A DNA stretch of 58,804 bases, taken from Myxococcales bacterium (lineage in GTDB: Bacteria > Myxococcota_A > Polyangia > Palsa-1104). Below the pieces are notes generated by a model, which saw only the letters and a list, made by a program, of their open reading frames with translations, made no database searches and had not been told where the DNA came from. Position numbers and translations under genes: made by a program. The stretch's first letter is position 1, and every line of letters starts with the position of its first letter. Shown piece after piece: positions 8,593 through 17,549 of this stretch. Location: assembly GCA_028287105.1 (NCBI GenBank), contig JAQBQH010000187.1:1-58804 (forward strand), written 5' to 3'.

Positions 8593-9140
8593 TCGCAGCG
8601 GCGCTGCTGGCGCTCGTCGACGTCTTGACCATGGCGCCGCGCTTGAAGCTCGAGATCCGGTACGCGACGGCCAACAACTTCACGCACCAGAAGCTCTACG
8701 CGCACGCGCGCTGCCTGCTCCACGACGCTGTCGCGCGACGGCTGGCCGAGGTGGAGCGGGAGCTGCGGGCGCGCGGCCTCGGGCTGCGCCTCTACGACTG
8801 CTATCGGCCGCTGCATGTTCAGCGTCTCATGTGGAGCATCAAGCCCGACGTCGACTACGTGGCTGATCCCAAGGTCGGCTCGCGCCATAACCGTGGCGCC
8901 GCGGTCGACCTCACGCTCGTCGACCGGCGCGGGCGGGCCGTGGCCATGCCGAGCGACTATGACGAGTTCACCGAGCGCGCCCATCGCGACTTCGCCGGCG
9001 GCACCGAGGAGGCGCGCGCCAATCGGCGGCTCCTCGAGGAGGTCATGGGGCGCCATGGCTTCGTGGGGTTGCCGACGGAGTGGTGGCACTTCGACGCCGC
9101 CGAGTGGCAGACGTATCCGCTCAGCGACGAGCCGCTGTGA
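8589..9140 (+). CDS. D-alanyl-D-alanine dipeptidase (VanX/DdpX family)
   Basis: A 183-residue zinc D,D-dipeptidase that splits D-Ala-D-Ala, acting on cell wall precursors or recycled dipeptide. Family residues are in place: YRP with Arg73 (the transition-state Arg), SRHNRGAAVD with zinc ligands His100 and Asp107, and EWWHF with catalytic Glu164 and zinc ligand His167. The first ~15 residues are hydrophobic and could be a weak signal peptide, so location (cytoplasm or periplasm) is uncertain. The GTG start at 8589 overlaps the aroE stop. No vanA or vanH genes are nearby, so this is more likely a wall-recycling or nutrient enzyme than a resistance operon. Confidence 0.92.
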   Translation: MIAAALLALVDVLTMAPRLKLEIRYATANNFTHQKLYAHARCLLHDAVARRLAEVERELRARGLGLRLYDCYRPLHVQRLMWSIKPDVDYVADPKVGSRHNRGAAVDLTLVDRRGRAVAMPSDYDEFTERAHRDFAGGTEEARANRRLLEEVMGRHGFVGLPTEWWHFDAAEWQTYPLSDEPL

Positions 9141-9152
9141 TATGGTCGTCGG

Positions 9153-10319
9153 GTGAAGACCATCGTCGCTTCGCACAATCCGGATCTCGCGCACGACTTC
9201 GACCGCGACCTCTTGCGGCGGCGCGATCTGCGATTGGTCACCGCGCGCGATACCGAGGACCTGGTGGCGCGGCTGCGCGAAGGGGCGGACCTGTGCTTCA
9301 TCGATCGCGTTCTGCCCGACGGTGATGCCGCCGCCGCGGTGTCGGCGATTCGCGCCGACAAGCGCCTCGACGACATCCCGCTCGTGATGGTGACCGCCGC
9401 CGGGGCGCCCGACGGCGATCGCGCCACGGCCCGCGCCGCCGGCTTTGCCGATATCGTCGAGCTGCCGGCGCCGCCGGGCACGCTCGGGCTGCTCGTCGGT
9501 CGGCTGCTCGGCGTGCCGCTGCGCGAGGACGAGCGCTTCGCCGTGCGCGTTCACGTCTTCTCCGCCGACGGCGGTACCGAGTCGCCCGAGAGCTACATCG
9601 GCACGTCGGTCGATCTGTCCGAGAACGGCATGCTGCTCAAGGCGCGGCGTGGTGCCGAGGCCGGTGCGGTCCTCGGGGTCCGCTTCGCGCTGCCCGGTCG
9701 CGCCGGCGAGCTGTCGCTGCGCGCGCGCGTGGTGCGCGCCGATGCCAACAGCTTCGCGCCGCAGCAGGCGCTGGCGCTGGCGTTCGAGGAGCTGAGCGCC
9801 GCCGACGCCGCCGCGCTGCGCGATTATCTGCGCGTCCTGCTCGGCGGCAAGCCGTTTCGCTGGCGCACGGTCGAAGAGCCGGGCCGCACCGTCATCGAGC
9901 TGTACGGCGTCTTGCGCGCGGACTCCGATCTGACGGCGCTGCAGCGGCTGAGCGGCGCGGTCTGGCTGCGCATGCGCGAGTTCCGCCGCATCAGCTCCGA
10001 CAGTGTGCAGAAATGGATCGACTTCGTGCGCTCGCTGCCGTCCGAGCAGAAGCTGCACCTCATCGAGGTGCCGATTCCATTCATCCACCAGGCGAACCTG
10101 ATCACCAACCTCCTCGAGCGGCAGGAGGTGGAGTCGTTCTACGCGCCCTACTCCTGCGCGGCGTGCGGCATCGACGAGGAGCGGCTCGTGGACGTGAAGA
10201 AGGATCTCGACGGCGGCAAGAAGCGGCAGCCGCCGCCGATGAAGTGCTCCAGCTGCGGCGGGGCGCTCGCGTTCGACGAGCTGACCGAGCAGTACTTCGC
10301 GTTCTTGGACAGAAGCTGA
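9153..10319 (+). CDS. Receiver-PilZ regulator with C-terminal STAS-like region and zinc ribbon
   Basis: A 388-residue multidomain protein. Residues 1-118 form a receiver domain with candidate phosphoacceptor Asp51 in CFIDRVLPDGD. Residues ~120-225 are a PilZ domain with both c-di-GMP motifs intact: RFAVR (Arg128, Arg132) and DLSENG (Asp154-Gly159). Residues ~235-325 begin GRTVIELYGVLRADSDLTAL and resemble a STAS-like alpha/beta domain. The last part has two CxxC pairs (Cys335/338 and Cys365/368), a probable zinc ribbon. It likely joins phosphorelay and c-di-GMP signals. GTG start at 9153, 12 bases after the dipeptidase stop; a terminator follows. Confidence 0.82.
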   Translation: MKTIVASHNPDLAHDFDRDLLRRRDLRLVTARDTEDLVARLREGADLCFIDRVLPDGDAAAAVSAIRADKRLDDIPLVMVTAAGAPDGDRATARAAGFADIVELPAPPGTLGLLVGRLLGVPLREDERFAVRVHVFSADGGTESPESYIGTSVDLSENGMLLKARRGAEAGAVLGVRFALPGRAGELSLRARVVRADANSFAPQQALALAFEELSAADAAALRDYLRVLLGGKPFRWRTVEEPGRTVIELYGVLRADSDLTALQRLSGAVWLRMREFRRISSDSVQKWIDFVRSLPSEQKLHLIEVPIPFIHQANLITNLLERQEVESFYAPYSCAACGIDEERLVDVKKDLDGGKKRQPPPMKCSSCGGALAFDELTEQYFAFLDRS

Positions 10320-10327
10320 CAGCCGAC

Positions 10328-10365
10328 CAAAAAAAAAGCCCGGAGGTACGCTCCGGGCCTTTTGA
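10328..10365. terminator. Bidirectional rho-independent terminator
   Basis: An 8-base-pair GC stem (10338-10345 GCCCGGAG with 10351-10358 CTCCGGGC) has a 5-base loop. It is flanked by an A-tract on the left and CTTTT on the right. It lies between the convergent REC-PilZ gene and the histone-fold gene and should stop transcripts from both sides. Confidence 0.85.
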
Positions 10366-10398
10366 CTGTCAGCTGTTCGCTGTCAGCTGGTAACTGTT
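10366..10398. repeat. Intergenic CAGCTG-type repeat, copy A
   Basis: The segment reads CTGTCAGCTG-TTCG-CTGTCAGCTGG-TAACTG, two CTGTCAGCTG units in tandem. It matches a second copy at 43349-43379 with about five differences. It lies just after the terminator. Meaning unknown. Confidence 0.6.
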
Positions 10399-10399
10399 T

Positions 10400-10621
10400 T
10401 TACAGGTCGTACGGACGAACGGTCGAACGGCCGTTGCCCTTGGCGCGCTCGGCGGCGCTCGCGAGCATGTCGTGCACCTTCTGCGACAGCGCCTCGATGA
10501 GATCGCCCGAGGACATGCAGCCGGCGTTCTTGACGACGTCCTTCATCTTCGAGCCGACGATGAGGATCTCCTTCGAACCGCCCTTGCCCGCCTTCTTCGC
10601 GGTCTTGGTTCCTTTTGCCAT
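10400..10621 (-). CDS. Bacterial histone-fold protein (archaeal-histone/HBb type)
   Basis: A 73-residue basic protein. Residues 1-17 are a Lys/Gly-rich tail (AKGTKTAKKAGKGGSK). Residues ~18-73 match a single histone fold: a first helix (ILIVGSKMKDVVKN), the long central helix (SGDLIEALSQKVHDMLASAAERAK) and the third element with R65-S-T67-VRPY-D72. The R-x-T-x4-D spacing is that of archaeal histones (HMfB Arg52, Thr54, Asp59) and of the Bdellovibrio histone HBb, where the Arg-Thr pair contacts DNA. It probably binds DNA as a dimer. I use the ATG at 10621, preceded by GGAGGA; the longer frame lacks a ribosome site. A clear promoter lies upstream. Confidence 0.8.
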   Translation of the reverse strand: MAKGTKTAKKAGKGGSKEILIVGSKMKDVVKNAGCMSSGDLIEALSQKVHDMLASAAERAKGNGRSTVRPYDL

Positions 10622-10691
10622 GTGTGATTCCTCCATCCGGGGGAGCAGCGTTGGCGTTTGCGTAAACGCGCGCGCTCGACAGTTTCGCAGC

Positions 10692-10719
10692 ATTCTACGG
10701 TTCGATCATTCGAAGGCAA
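10692..10719 (-). promoter_or_regulatory. Sigma70-like promoter of the histone-fold gene
   Basis: Read on the minus strand: TTGCCT (10719-10714), a 16-base spacer and TAGAAT (10697-10692). Transcription would begin near 10685, leaving a ~64-base leader with GGAGGA before the ATG. Confidence 0.55.
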
Positions 10720-10762
10720 GCGTTAAGTGGCAGCGGATCGCCAATTCAAAGATTGTCGGATC

Positions 10763-11104
10763 TCACGGCCAGTTGTTCCAGGTGAAGTAGCCGATCACGA
10801 TCGCGATCGCGGTGAGCGTCCACGCCGCACCGAGCGCGGCGCCCCGTTCGCTCGGTCCTTCCGTCGACGAACGGCGCGAGACGATCATCATCGTCGCGCC
10901 CGCGGCGATGAGCGCGCCCGCAATTCCCCACACGATCTGTCCCACGTAGCCCATCGGAATCGGCGTCGAGTTGGCGGCGAAGAACCAGCGCCGCGCGACC
11001 GGGTCGTAGAACGTTCTTGGGAGGTGGGCGTAGATCGGCAGCGTGTAGGTGATGGCGAAGCCGATGAGCGCCGCGCAGGAAGCGTAGTAGGCGCGCGCCC
11101 TCAC
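10763..11104 (-). CDS. Small integral membrane protein, partner of the upstream gene
   Basis: A 113-residue hydrophobic protein with about three membrane helices: one near the N-terminus (ASCAALIGFAITYTLPIY), one in the middle (VGQIVWGIAGALIAAGATMMIV) and one near the C-terminus (AALGAAWTLTAIAIVIGYF). No catalytic or ligand motif is recognised. The GTG start at 11104 overlaps the TGA of the upstream membrane protein gene (GTGA), so both are translated together and probably form one complex. It is the last gene of the block downstream of ftsZ on the same strand. Function unknown. Confidence 0.65.
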   Translation of the reverse strand: MRARAYYASCAALIGFAITYTLPIYAHLPRTFYDPVARRWFFAANSTPIPMGYVGQIVWGIAGALIAAGATMMIVSRRSSTEGPSERGAALGAAWTLTAIAIVIGYFTWNNWP

Positions 11105-11670
11105 ACCGGACCTCCGACGCTGCGATACGACGCGGTGACGATGCCGACGATGGCGCCCATCCACGCCGTCCCGCACTGCACCATCGACAGGCCGAGATAG
11201 AGCCAGAGCGTGCGCGGCTCGTCCTTCGGGTGGGCGCGGCGCGACAGGATGAACAAGATGACGCTGGCGGCGCAGCCGAGCGCGACCCAGTGCTCCTTGA
11301 TGTCGAAGATGCGCGCGATCGGTGACAACGAGGTGACGACCGACGGCGCCGGCGTCGGCGCGACGCCAACGAGCTGATGCTGCTCGGCGCGCATCCTCGC
11401 CTCGGCGGCGATGGCCACCGGGTTGTCGAAGTACTCGGCGCGCACGCGCACCTTGTAGGTCGGGTAGAGCAGGTTGCCGAGGACGAAGGTGGTGACGAAC
11501 GCCAGCGCGCAGATGCCGGCGAAGCGGCGCTCGGCGGGGGCGCGGTTGTAGCGGCCCCACAGATAGTGGCGGCACCAGAGAAGATGATGCGTGGTGGCCC
11601 CGACCAGGACGGCGGCGGCGATGGCGTGGAAGATGAGGAGCGGCCGCGCCAGCGACTCGAGGAAGATCAC
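11101..11670 (-). CDS. Four-helix membrane protein of unknown function
   Basis: A 189-residue protein with about four membrane helices, at roughly residues 9-30, 50-68, 125-145 and 157-180. A paired His (THHLLW) sits in the first helix and another His in the loop KEHWVAL before the third. These are possible haem or metal ligands, but too little to assign a function. A short soluble segment lies between helices 2 and 3. The GTG start at 11670 is 45 bases downstream of the ftsZ stop, on the same strand, so readthrough from ftsZ is possible. It is coupled to the next membrane gene by a 4-base overlap. Confidence 0.65.
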   Translation of the reverse strand: MIFLESLARPLLIFHAIAAAVLVGATTHHLLWCRHYLWGRYNRAPAERRFAGICALAFVTTFVLGNLLYPTYKVRVRAEYFDNPVAIAAEARMRAEQHQLVGVAPTPAPSVVTSLSPIARIFDIKEHWVALGCAASVILFILSRRAHPKDEPRTLWLYLGLSMVQCGTAWMGAIVGIVTASYRSVGGPV

Positions 11671-11715
11671 GCGGCTACTTTACACCAGAGTGTGCGGCGA
11701 GGCGTGGACGCAGAC

Positions 11716-13041
<1,326 letters not shown>

Positions 13042-13204
13042 CGATGGACCTCCCCACTCGGTGTGGTGGTACGAGTTTCCGTCGAGGCCGAGAGTGCTCC
13101 AAATTTTTTGCCCGCTTTTTTTCTCAGGTGAGACGTCGCGCCAGGGATCGCGGGGGTTCGGGAGCGTGCGACGAGGGGAGGCGCTGCGTGCGCGTTCAGT
13201 GTGC

Positions 13205-13282
13205 TCGAGCGAAGTGGGGAGAGAACGAGCGAGGCGAAGTGGGCGCGAGTGAAGTAGGCGCCAGCGAAGTGCGAGCGGAGCT
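13205..13282. repeat. Degenerate GCGAAGT direct repeats upstream of ftsZ
   Basis: Four imperfect copies of AGCGAAGTGGGCG-like sequence begin near 13208, 13234, 13248 and 13263, spaced 14-26 bases apart. They fill the space between the 3' end of the beta-propeller gene and the ftsZ leader. They could be a regulatory array or a decayed tandem duplication; nothing else in the 13042-13284 gap is clear. Confidence 0.45.
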
Positions 13283-13284
13283 AG

Positions 13285-15030
13285 CTAGAACGTGACGTAG
13301 TAGACGCCGGCCGGGCTGGCGGTCGGGGCGTTGACGAACAGGCCGCGTCCGACGATCGGTCCCAGCTCGCTGCAGCCGCTGACCTTGCCGTCGATCTTGG
13401 CGTTCGGATCGCGCGCGGCGATGACCTGCAGCGCTCCGACGTAGTTCTTGGCCGTCGCGTTCCAGGTGGCGCCGGTGACGAAGGCGGCCGTGCGCCCGTC
13501 GTCGGCAGCGAAGCTGAACGCGCCCGCGTGGACCTTGGCGTCGAGCGTGACCGCCGCTCCGCCGTTGTCCTCGAAGCTGAGCGCGCCGTACAGCGCCGCC
13601 GATCCGTTGACCGGCACATTCGCCGCCGTCGGATCCTTGACCGCCGTGTTGAGGTGCATCGCGAACCAGGTGCCGGGCCCCGGGTTGACGACGTTGAGCC
13701 CGCCGACCGGGACCATCATCCCGAGCGACTGGATGTTGCTGCCGTCACGATTGGCCTTCACCGCCTCGCCAAACTCGCCGAGATCGTCGACGTTGCGCAC
13801 CAGCACCAGCGCATTGTCGAGCACATTGAGGTCCGCGCTCGAGATCTTGTCGCCGACCTTGACCGGCGTCGCGCCCGCCTTCACGTTCGCGCGCAGAAGC
13901 GTGCCGCGCTGGTTCTGCGTTTCGTAACCCTGGAAGTAGAAGACATCGCCGCCGTCGGGGGCGAGGACGATCTGAGAGAGCAAATCGGCCGACGTCGCCG
14001 CCGAAGCCGCGACATCGAGCAGCTTGGTCCCGTCGGTACCAACGACATGGACCGAATGGTCGGCGGCAATGTAGGCCGCCGGTCCCGTCGCGTCCGGGCC
14101 GACCGTGAACTTGATGACGGTGGACGCGATCTTCGTGCCCGCGCCCGTCTTGGTCATCGCATTCCAGGCATAGAGGTCACCGTTGGTCCGCAGATACAGC
14201 AAGGTCTTGTTGTCCGAGGTCGGCGTCAGCGAGGACGTGTGCGTCGAGATAGCCGCTGCCGTCGAAGAGCCGGCATTCGGAAGCGAAATCCAATACAGCG
14301 TCTGCACCGGCGTCGACCCGGCCGACTGCCCGCCCGCGGTGTCTTGGAAGATCATCGTGTCGTCCGGTAGCACGGCCTCGACGTAATCGAACTCGCCGTT
14401 GAGGCGCTGATAGACGTCGTTGCCGTTGCTCGTATCGATGACGTGCATGTCCGGGCTGCGCGACACTCCGGCGGGCAGGACACCGACGACGAAGTACTTG
14501 CCCGATGGCGAGAAGAAGCCGGCGAACGCCAGTGTCGCGTTGTAGGCGGTTCCGGTGAAAACCGTCTTGGGCGCGACGGTCGCGGTGGTCAGGTCGGCCC
14601 AGAACAGCGAGGCTTTGGTCCCCGACGGCTTCGTATAGATGATCGACTTGCCGCCAGGCGTGATGCCGAAGCCCGCCGCCGTGACGCCAGTGTCGATCTT
14701 CTTGTCGACGCCCATCTTGTCCACGACGTGCAGCTCGCCGGTGATGGTGGTCGTGCCCGTCGGATTGAGAAGGTATGCGGCGCGGGTCGAGCCGGCGACC
14801 ATGCAACAGGTCGTGCCGGTCGCGCCCACGTGCGTCGCCGTCGGGGCGGGCGGGACGGTCACGTCGGCCATATCGCCGCCGGCCATATCGGCGCCGCCGC
14901 CGCCGCCGCCGTCGTCGCTGCCATTGCCACCGTTACCGCCGGTACCGAGATCGTACTCGTGGCTGTTGCCGTTGTTGTTGTTGCTGCAACCGAAGACGGC
15001 CAGGGCCGCCAGAATGATGTAGCGCTTCAT
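13285..15030 (-). CDS. Beta-propeller-like lipoprotein
   Basis: A 581-residue lipoprotein with lipobox AVFGC (Cys near residue 15). Next comes an Asn/Gly/Asp-rich linker (NNNNGN, GGNGGNGSDDGGGGGG) and about 500 residues of repeating beta strands. The repeats carry patterns such as GGKSIIYTKPSG, SPSGKYFVVGV, APDGGDVFYFQG and DDGRTAAFVTG, as in TolB/WD40-type propellers. Such proteins bind peptides or other proteins at the cell surface or periplasm. The ATG at 15030 is 11 bases after the stop of the sedolisin gene, so they form one transcript and may act together. I see no enzyme motif. Confidence 0.75.
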   Translation of the reverse strand: MKRYIILAALAVFGCSNNNNGNSHEYDLGTGGNGGNGSDDGGGGGGADMAGGDMADVTVPPAPTATHVGATGTTCCMVAGSTRAAYLLNPTGTTTITGELHVVDKMGVDKKIDTGVTAAGFGITPGGKSIIYTKPSGTKASLFWADLTTATVAPKTVFTGTAYNATLAFAGFFSPSGKYFVVGVLPAGVSRSPDMHVIDTSNGNDVYQRLNGEFDYVEAVLPDDTMIFQDTAGGQSAGSTPVQTLYWISLPNAGSSTAAAISTHTSSLTPTSDNKTLLYLRTNGDLYAWNAMTKTGAGTKIASTVIKFTVGPDATGPAAYIAADHSVHVVGTDGTKLLDVAASAATSADLLSQIVLAPDGGDVFYFQGYETQNQRGTLLRANVKAGATPVKVGDKISSADLNVLDNALVLVRNVDDLGEFGEAVKANRDGSNIQSLGMMVPVGGLNVVNPGPGTWFAMHLNTAVKDPTAANVPVNGSAALYGALSFEDNGGAAVTLDAKVHAGAFSFAADDGRTAAFVTGATWNATAKNYVGALQVIAARDPNAKIDGKVSGCSELGPIVGRGLFVNAPTASPAGVYYVTF

Positions 15031-15041
15031 TGGTATTCCCC

Positions 15042-16676
15042 TTACTGCCAGTTCGCGATCAAAGACGTCAGGTTCGGAGTGCCCCAGCCGGTCGCCATGT
15101 CGTAACCGACCGTTGCCGCGGATCCGCCACCTGCACCGCCGCTTGGTCCATCCGTCGCGCCCGTCTTGATGTCGGTGAATCCTTTGTTCGCTTTTCCGAG
15201 CGCATAGATCGACTCGAGCGCGGTCGTGATGCCTGCCGCAGGTGCCTTCTGCTGCACCAGAACTGCCCAAAGTCCCGCGCAAATCGGGGTTGCCGCGCTC
15301 GTGCCGCCGACCGATGTCGCGCCGGTGACCGAGTCTTTCATCGCGACGGAGCTCGCGACGGCCGCGATGTCCGGCTCGTCGCGCGCGCCGTCATTCGGGG
15401 TCGAGCCGACCTGGTAGGCGGGCTTGTCCATCGATTCACTGGCAGCACCGCCGGAACCCGCCCACGCTGTCTCGGCGGTTGCGGTCGTCGGCTGCGTACC
15501 ACCGACGCCGACGACATATGGGCTCGACGCCGGCCAGCCGGCCGAGAAGATCTTGTTCGTCGGGCTGTTGACGCCAACCGAATCACGGCACCCGTCGACG
15601 CCGTAGTCGCCGGAAGCGAAAAACCAGGTCTGCCCCTGCGCCTTCGCTTGAGCGAAGAGCGCGTTCATCACCGGCATCTCGCCGGCCGCGCCGCGCTCGC
15701 ACGTTCCCCAGCTGACGGTCACCTGATGCGCCGTCGGCATCTGGTTCACGATGTAAGAGATGCCGTCGGTGAAGAGACCCGGACCGTTGGTTGCCGTGAA
15801 CACTTGCACGACTTTGGCGAACGGCGCCGTCGCCAGCACCATCTCGGCATCGAGCGCGTTCTCGCCGTATGCGCTAGTGTTCGCAGCATCGCGGCTTGGG
15901 CCACCGACGAACACCTGGGTATACTGACCTGCCGCGAGCACGCTCACACCGGCCGGCTTGTACTGAGTGAGGTACGCGTTGATGTCCGACGTCTTCGTCG
16001 GCATGTTGGTCGAGAGAATCGCGATCGTCTGTCCCATCCCCGGTTGCTTAATGGCGGCGAGGTCCTCGCCGTAGCGCTGCTGCATGTCAGCGGGAACCTG
16101 CGCGCCGGTACCGGCGTTCGGCTCCGGATTCGGGGTCGGCTTCGTCATATGGCTGAACCAGCCATACGAGTTATCGATGCCAACGACACCCGACACGTCG
16201 TTGAAGACTTCGTTCGCCACCGAGACCGGAGTCGGCGTCGCCGTGAAGACGCCGTTCCGATCTTCGTACTGGTGCATGTCGACGCCGAACACCTGGCGGA
16301 TGGCGTCGGCGGTGCCGCGGACGGTCACCGCCGTGCGACCAGCATTGGTGCGCGTGATCTCGAAGCCGCGTCCCGACAGGTACGAGACGAAGCGCGCGTA
16401 CTCGGCGCGCGATGCACCGAAGCGATCGCCGAAGTCTTCGGGCGACAGCGCGTCGTTGCGATCCGCGAGCTGCTCGTGAACGAGCGGCAGGCGGCTCGCG
16501 TTGCGCAGCTTGACGCCGACGACGAGGTCAAACTTCGTATCGGCGGAGACCGGACCGCGATCGACCGCCGCGAGCACGCGTGGGTTCACGCTAGCCTGCG
16601 GAAGCAGATTGGTTCCGTTCGACGAGCAGCCGAGGAGGAGAGATCCGAGAGAGGCAAAGATGAACAAGGTTTTCAT
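15042..16676 (-). CDS. Sedolisin (S53) serine-carboxyl protease, lipoprotein form
   Basis: A 544-residue secreted acid-type peptidase. It has a lipobox LLLGC (Cys17), so it should be membrane-anchored. Residues ~35-165 form the pro-kumamolisin activation domain. The catalytic set is present: Glu272 and Asp276 (ENALD), Asp357 (SGDYGVDGC, oxyanion) and Ser460 in GGTSAATP, the usual SGTS changed to GGTS. Asp526 in GYDMATGWGTP is a likely calcium ligand. It heads a two-gene unit with the propeller lipoprotein, inserted between ftsA and ftsZ. The role may be extracellular protein degradation, which is inference. Confidence 0.92.
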   Translation of the reverse strand: MKTLFIFASLGSLLLGCSSNGTNLLPQASVNPRVLAAVDRGPVSADTKFDLVVGVKLRNASRLPLVHEQLADRNDALSPEDFGDRFGASRAEYARFVSYLSGRGFEITRTNAGRTAVTVRGTADAIRQVFGVDMHQYEDRNGVFTATPTPVSVANEVFNDVSGVVGIDNSYGWFSHMTKPTPNPEPNAGTGAQVPADMQQRYGEDLAAIKQPGMGQTIAILSTNMPTKTSDINAYLTQYKPAGVSVLAAGQYTQVFVGGPSRDAANTSAYGENALDAEMVLATAPFAKVVQVFTATNGPGLFTDGISYIVNQMPTAHQVTVSWGTCERGAAGEMPVMNALFAQAKAQGQTWFFASGDYGVDGCRDSVGVNSPTNKIFSAGWPASSPYVVGVGGTQPTTATAETAWAGSGGAASESMDKPAYQVGSTPNDGARDEPDIAAVASSVAMKDSVTGATSVGGTSAATPICAGLWAVLVQQKAPAAGITTALESIYALGKANKGFTDIKTGATDGPSGGAGGGSAATVGYDMATGWGTPNLTSLIANWQ

Positions 16677-16921
16677 GCAGCGGCACCCCTGGGCGCGGAC
16701 CCTACCAGTGGGATAGTGTCGTCAGCAAGGGATTTCGCGTGGTTGGCTCGACGCAGTGCGGCGATATCATGAACGAATTGCAACCTGGAGGTTGCAGCCG
16801 CCTAAACGAATCGGCTCTTCAATCCACCTTGCGCCGGCTGCTGCTGCGGGGAACGCATACGTTTTTCGACCGTTGCGGCCGAAGGCGCGGATGCTGTCGC
16901 GGGGTGCTGGGCGCGTCTGCT

Positions 16922-16952
16922 TTGACAACTTTCTGCAGGATCTGCCGATAAT
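16922..16952 (+). promoter_or_regulatory. Putative promoter of the TPR gene
   Basis: TTGACA at 16922-16927 and GATAAT at 16947-16952, with a long 19-base spacer. The ATG at 16959 is 6 bases after the -10, so the transcript would be leaderless. The 16677-16958 gap also holds divergent control of the sedolisin gene; nothing else is clear there. Confidence 0.45.
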
Positions 16953-16958
16953 CCACAC

Positions 16959-17549
16959 ATGAAGGTTCTTCTCGCGTTCGTTGCGCTGGCCCTGCTGTCT
17001 ACCGTTCCGCGCTTCGCGCGCGCGGAAAACAAGAACGTCGCGCGCCAAGCCTATGAGGAAGGTCGCCGTCGCTATGATCTGAGCGAATTCGGACCGGCGC
17101 TCGAGGCGTTCAAACGCGCGTACCTGAATTATGAGGACCCTGCCTTCCTCTTCAACATCGCGCAGTGCCACCGCCAACTCGGCAAGAAGGATGATGCGAT
17201 CCGTTTCTATCGATCGTATCTGCGGAACAAGTCAGACACGCCCAATCGGGACGAAGTAAGGGCGATCGTCGCCAAGCTCGAGTCGGAGGTTGCCGAGGAG
17301 AACGCACGGGTCGCTTCCGCCGCTCGGAACACGACGATTGCTCCCGCGAACGCGGCGCCGATGGCCGCCAGCCCACCCACGAACGTGCTGACTGCCCGGC
17401 CGCCTGCCCGCCGGCAACCCGTCTACAAGAGGTGGTGGCTGTGGACAATCGTCGGTGTGGCCGCGGCAGGCGCGGCGACGGGGATCGCGGTCGCGTTGAC
17501 CTCGCAGCGGACCGAGAGCTCGTTGATGCCCATCATGGTGACGCGATGA
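16959..17549 (+). CDS. Secreted TPR protein with C-terminal membrane helix
   Basis: A 196-residue protein. It has a cleavable-looking signal peptide (LLAFVALALLSTVPRFARA, cut near residue 22) and two or three TPR repeats at about 25-115 (ARQAYEEGRRRYDLSEFGPALEAFKRAY, then FLFNIAQCHRQLGKKDDAIRFY). An Ala/Pro linker and a C-terminal membrane helix near 165-185 (WLWTIVGVAAAGAATGIAVAL) follow. It is probably a periplasmic scaffold. It resembles the N-terminal half of the TPR-PEGA protein at 46110-47747. It overlaps the next lipoprotein gene by ATGA, implying a shared role. Confidence 0.78.
   Translation: MKVLLAFVALALLSTVPRFARAENKNVARQAYEEGRRRYDLSEFGPALEAFKRAYLNYEDPAFLFNIAQCHRQLGKKDDAIRFYRSYLRNKSDTPNRDEVRAIVAKLESEVAEENARVASAARNTTIAPANAAPMAASPPTNVLTARPPARRQPVYKRWWLWTIVGVAAAGAATGIAVALTSQRTESSLMPIMVTR

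Noticed and set aside
8589-9140. Vancomycin resistance operon
   Set aside because: Only a VanX-type dipeptidase is present; no vanH, vanA/B or VanRS genes are adjacent, and ddl is in the normal dcw place.
13205-13282. CRISPR array
   Set aside because: The repeated units are short, imperfect and unevenly spaced, with no spacers of regular size and no cas genes.
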